Origin: Erysipelotrichaceae bacterium
GTDB taxonomy: Bacteria > Bacillota_I > Bacilli_A > Erysipelotrichales > Erysipelotrichaceae
Direction of reading: 5' to 3'
Assembly: GCA_024681275.1 (NCBI GenBank)
Contig: JAILBD010000008.1
Coordinates: forward strand, 1-5,665
DNA length: 5,665 bases
The translations under genes and the position numbers were made by a program. Under the pieces are notes generated by a model that was given only the letters and a program-made list of their open reading frames with translations, had not been told where the DNA came from and searched no databases. Numbering within the stretch: position 1 is the stretch's first letter; every line of letters starts with the position of its first letter. Positions 5,245 through 5,665 of this stretch are shown piece after piece.

Positions 5245-5665
5245 ATGAACGAAATCACACAAACACGCAAGCGGAAAAAAGGTGCGGTCAAACGCAACTA
5301 CAAAGACACGCTGTTCATCTACCTCTTCGGCAGAAACAAGGAATTCGCGCTGTCTCTCTATAACGCGATCAGCGGCAGTGATCACAAAGATCCCAACGAC
5401 ATCCAATTCAATACCATCGATAACTTCATATACCTGGGAAGGAAAAACGACGTTTCCTTCATCATCGACGGCCAGGTCAACATCTATGAACACCAGTCCA
5501 CATACTCTCCCAACATTCCCATCAGGATGCTGATCTATTTTTCCCGCCTCTTGGAAGGACATATCGAGAACGAAAACAGATCGCTGTATGCCAGGAAACG
5601 GATCCTTTTTTCCTCACCGAGGTTCATCGTCTTCTATAACGGACTGGATGAAAGGGATGATGAAG
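5245..5665 (+). CDS. Rpn-family PD-(D/E)XK nuclease / transposase-like protein (N-terminal part)
   Basis: The frame is open from ATG 5245 to the right edge, giving 140 codons plus one base with no stop. GGAGG at 8 nt supports the start. After a basic N-terminus (TRKRKKG), residues 19-46 (YKDTLFIYLFG, then KEFALSLYNAI) and 59-93 (DNFIYLGRKNDVSFII, then YEHQSTYSPNIPIRMLIYF) match the Rpn/PDDEXK transposase-like family, often annotated as recombination-promoting nuclease or putative transposase. D69 and the E82-x-Q84 motif are the expected catalytic residues, with D21 another conserved acidic position. FIVFYNGLDE near 128-137 is a further family signature. Family members studied in E. coli promote RecA-independent recombination; many copies in Bacillota are uncharacterised. 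Terminal repeats or other mobile-element marks are not visible on this side. Confidence 0.88.
   Translation, partial: MNEITQTRKRKKGAVKRNYKDTLFIYLFGRNKEFALSLYNAISGSDHKDPNDIQFNTIDNFIYLGRKNDVSFIIDGQVNIYEHQSTYSPNIPIRMLIYFSRLLEGHIENENRSLYARKRILFSSPRFIVFYNGLDERDDE

Overview
The window reads as chromosomal DNA of an anaerobic, gut- or rumen-type low-to-mid GC Bacillota, perhaps Erysipelotrichia-like. This placement rests only on the gene families (an RHH-WYL regulator, an Rpn-type PD-(D/E)XK protein, Bacillota-style amidohydrolases) and on strong AGGAGG-like ribosome binding sites, so it is tentative. There is no CRISPR array, rRNA or canonical tRNA. The only gene with a link to mobile DNA is the partial Rpn-like gene at the right edge.

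Layout, left to right: (i) 1-291 (-), the N-terminal part of an amidohydrolase, with its own extended -10 promoter at 324-352; (ii) 372-1415 (-), a transcription regulator with an apparent ribbon-helix-helix N-terminus followed by WYL and C-terminal WCX-like regions; (iii) 1416-1821, a divergent intergenic region. Its left half is AT-rich and holds palindromes and direct repeats that could be operators. Its right half looks like a roughly 250-nt structured RNA leader; (iv) 1822-3024 (+), a complete RtcB RNA ligase, closed by a strong bidirectional terminator at 3028-3071; (v) 3071-3227 (-), a small membrane-protein gene that is one base out of frame at a T5 run, 17 nt downstream of (vi) 3245-4834 (-), a complete D-aminoacylase/N-acyl-D-amino-acid deacylase family amidohydrolase with a promoter at 4873-4881; (vii) 4882-5244, a gene-poor stretch with a hairpin terminator at 5056-5086 and a possible small RNA; (viii) 5245-5665 (+), the N-terminal 140 codons of an Rpn-family PD-(D/E)XK protein, cut by the window edge.

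The most interesting region is 1416-1821 with its two flanking genes. A WYL regulator, from a family in which several members sense nucleic acids, is divergent from rtcB, which repairs RNA ends. Enterobacterial rtcBA has a comparable layout with the unrelated sensor RtcR. Between the genes lies an apparently structured leader with three successive helical domains, mutually exclusive pairings and a possible anti-Shine-Dalgarno segment. This suggests rtcB is controlled both at transcription and through its 5' leader. All folding here was done by eye and has not been tested by covariation. The frame-broken small membrane ORF downstream of the deacylase is the second point of interest.
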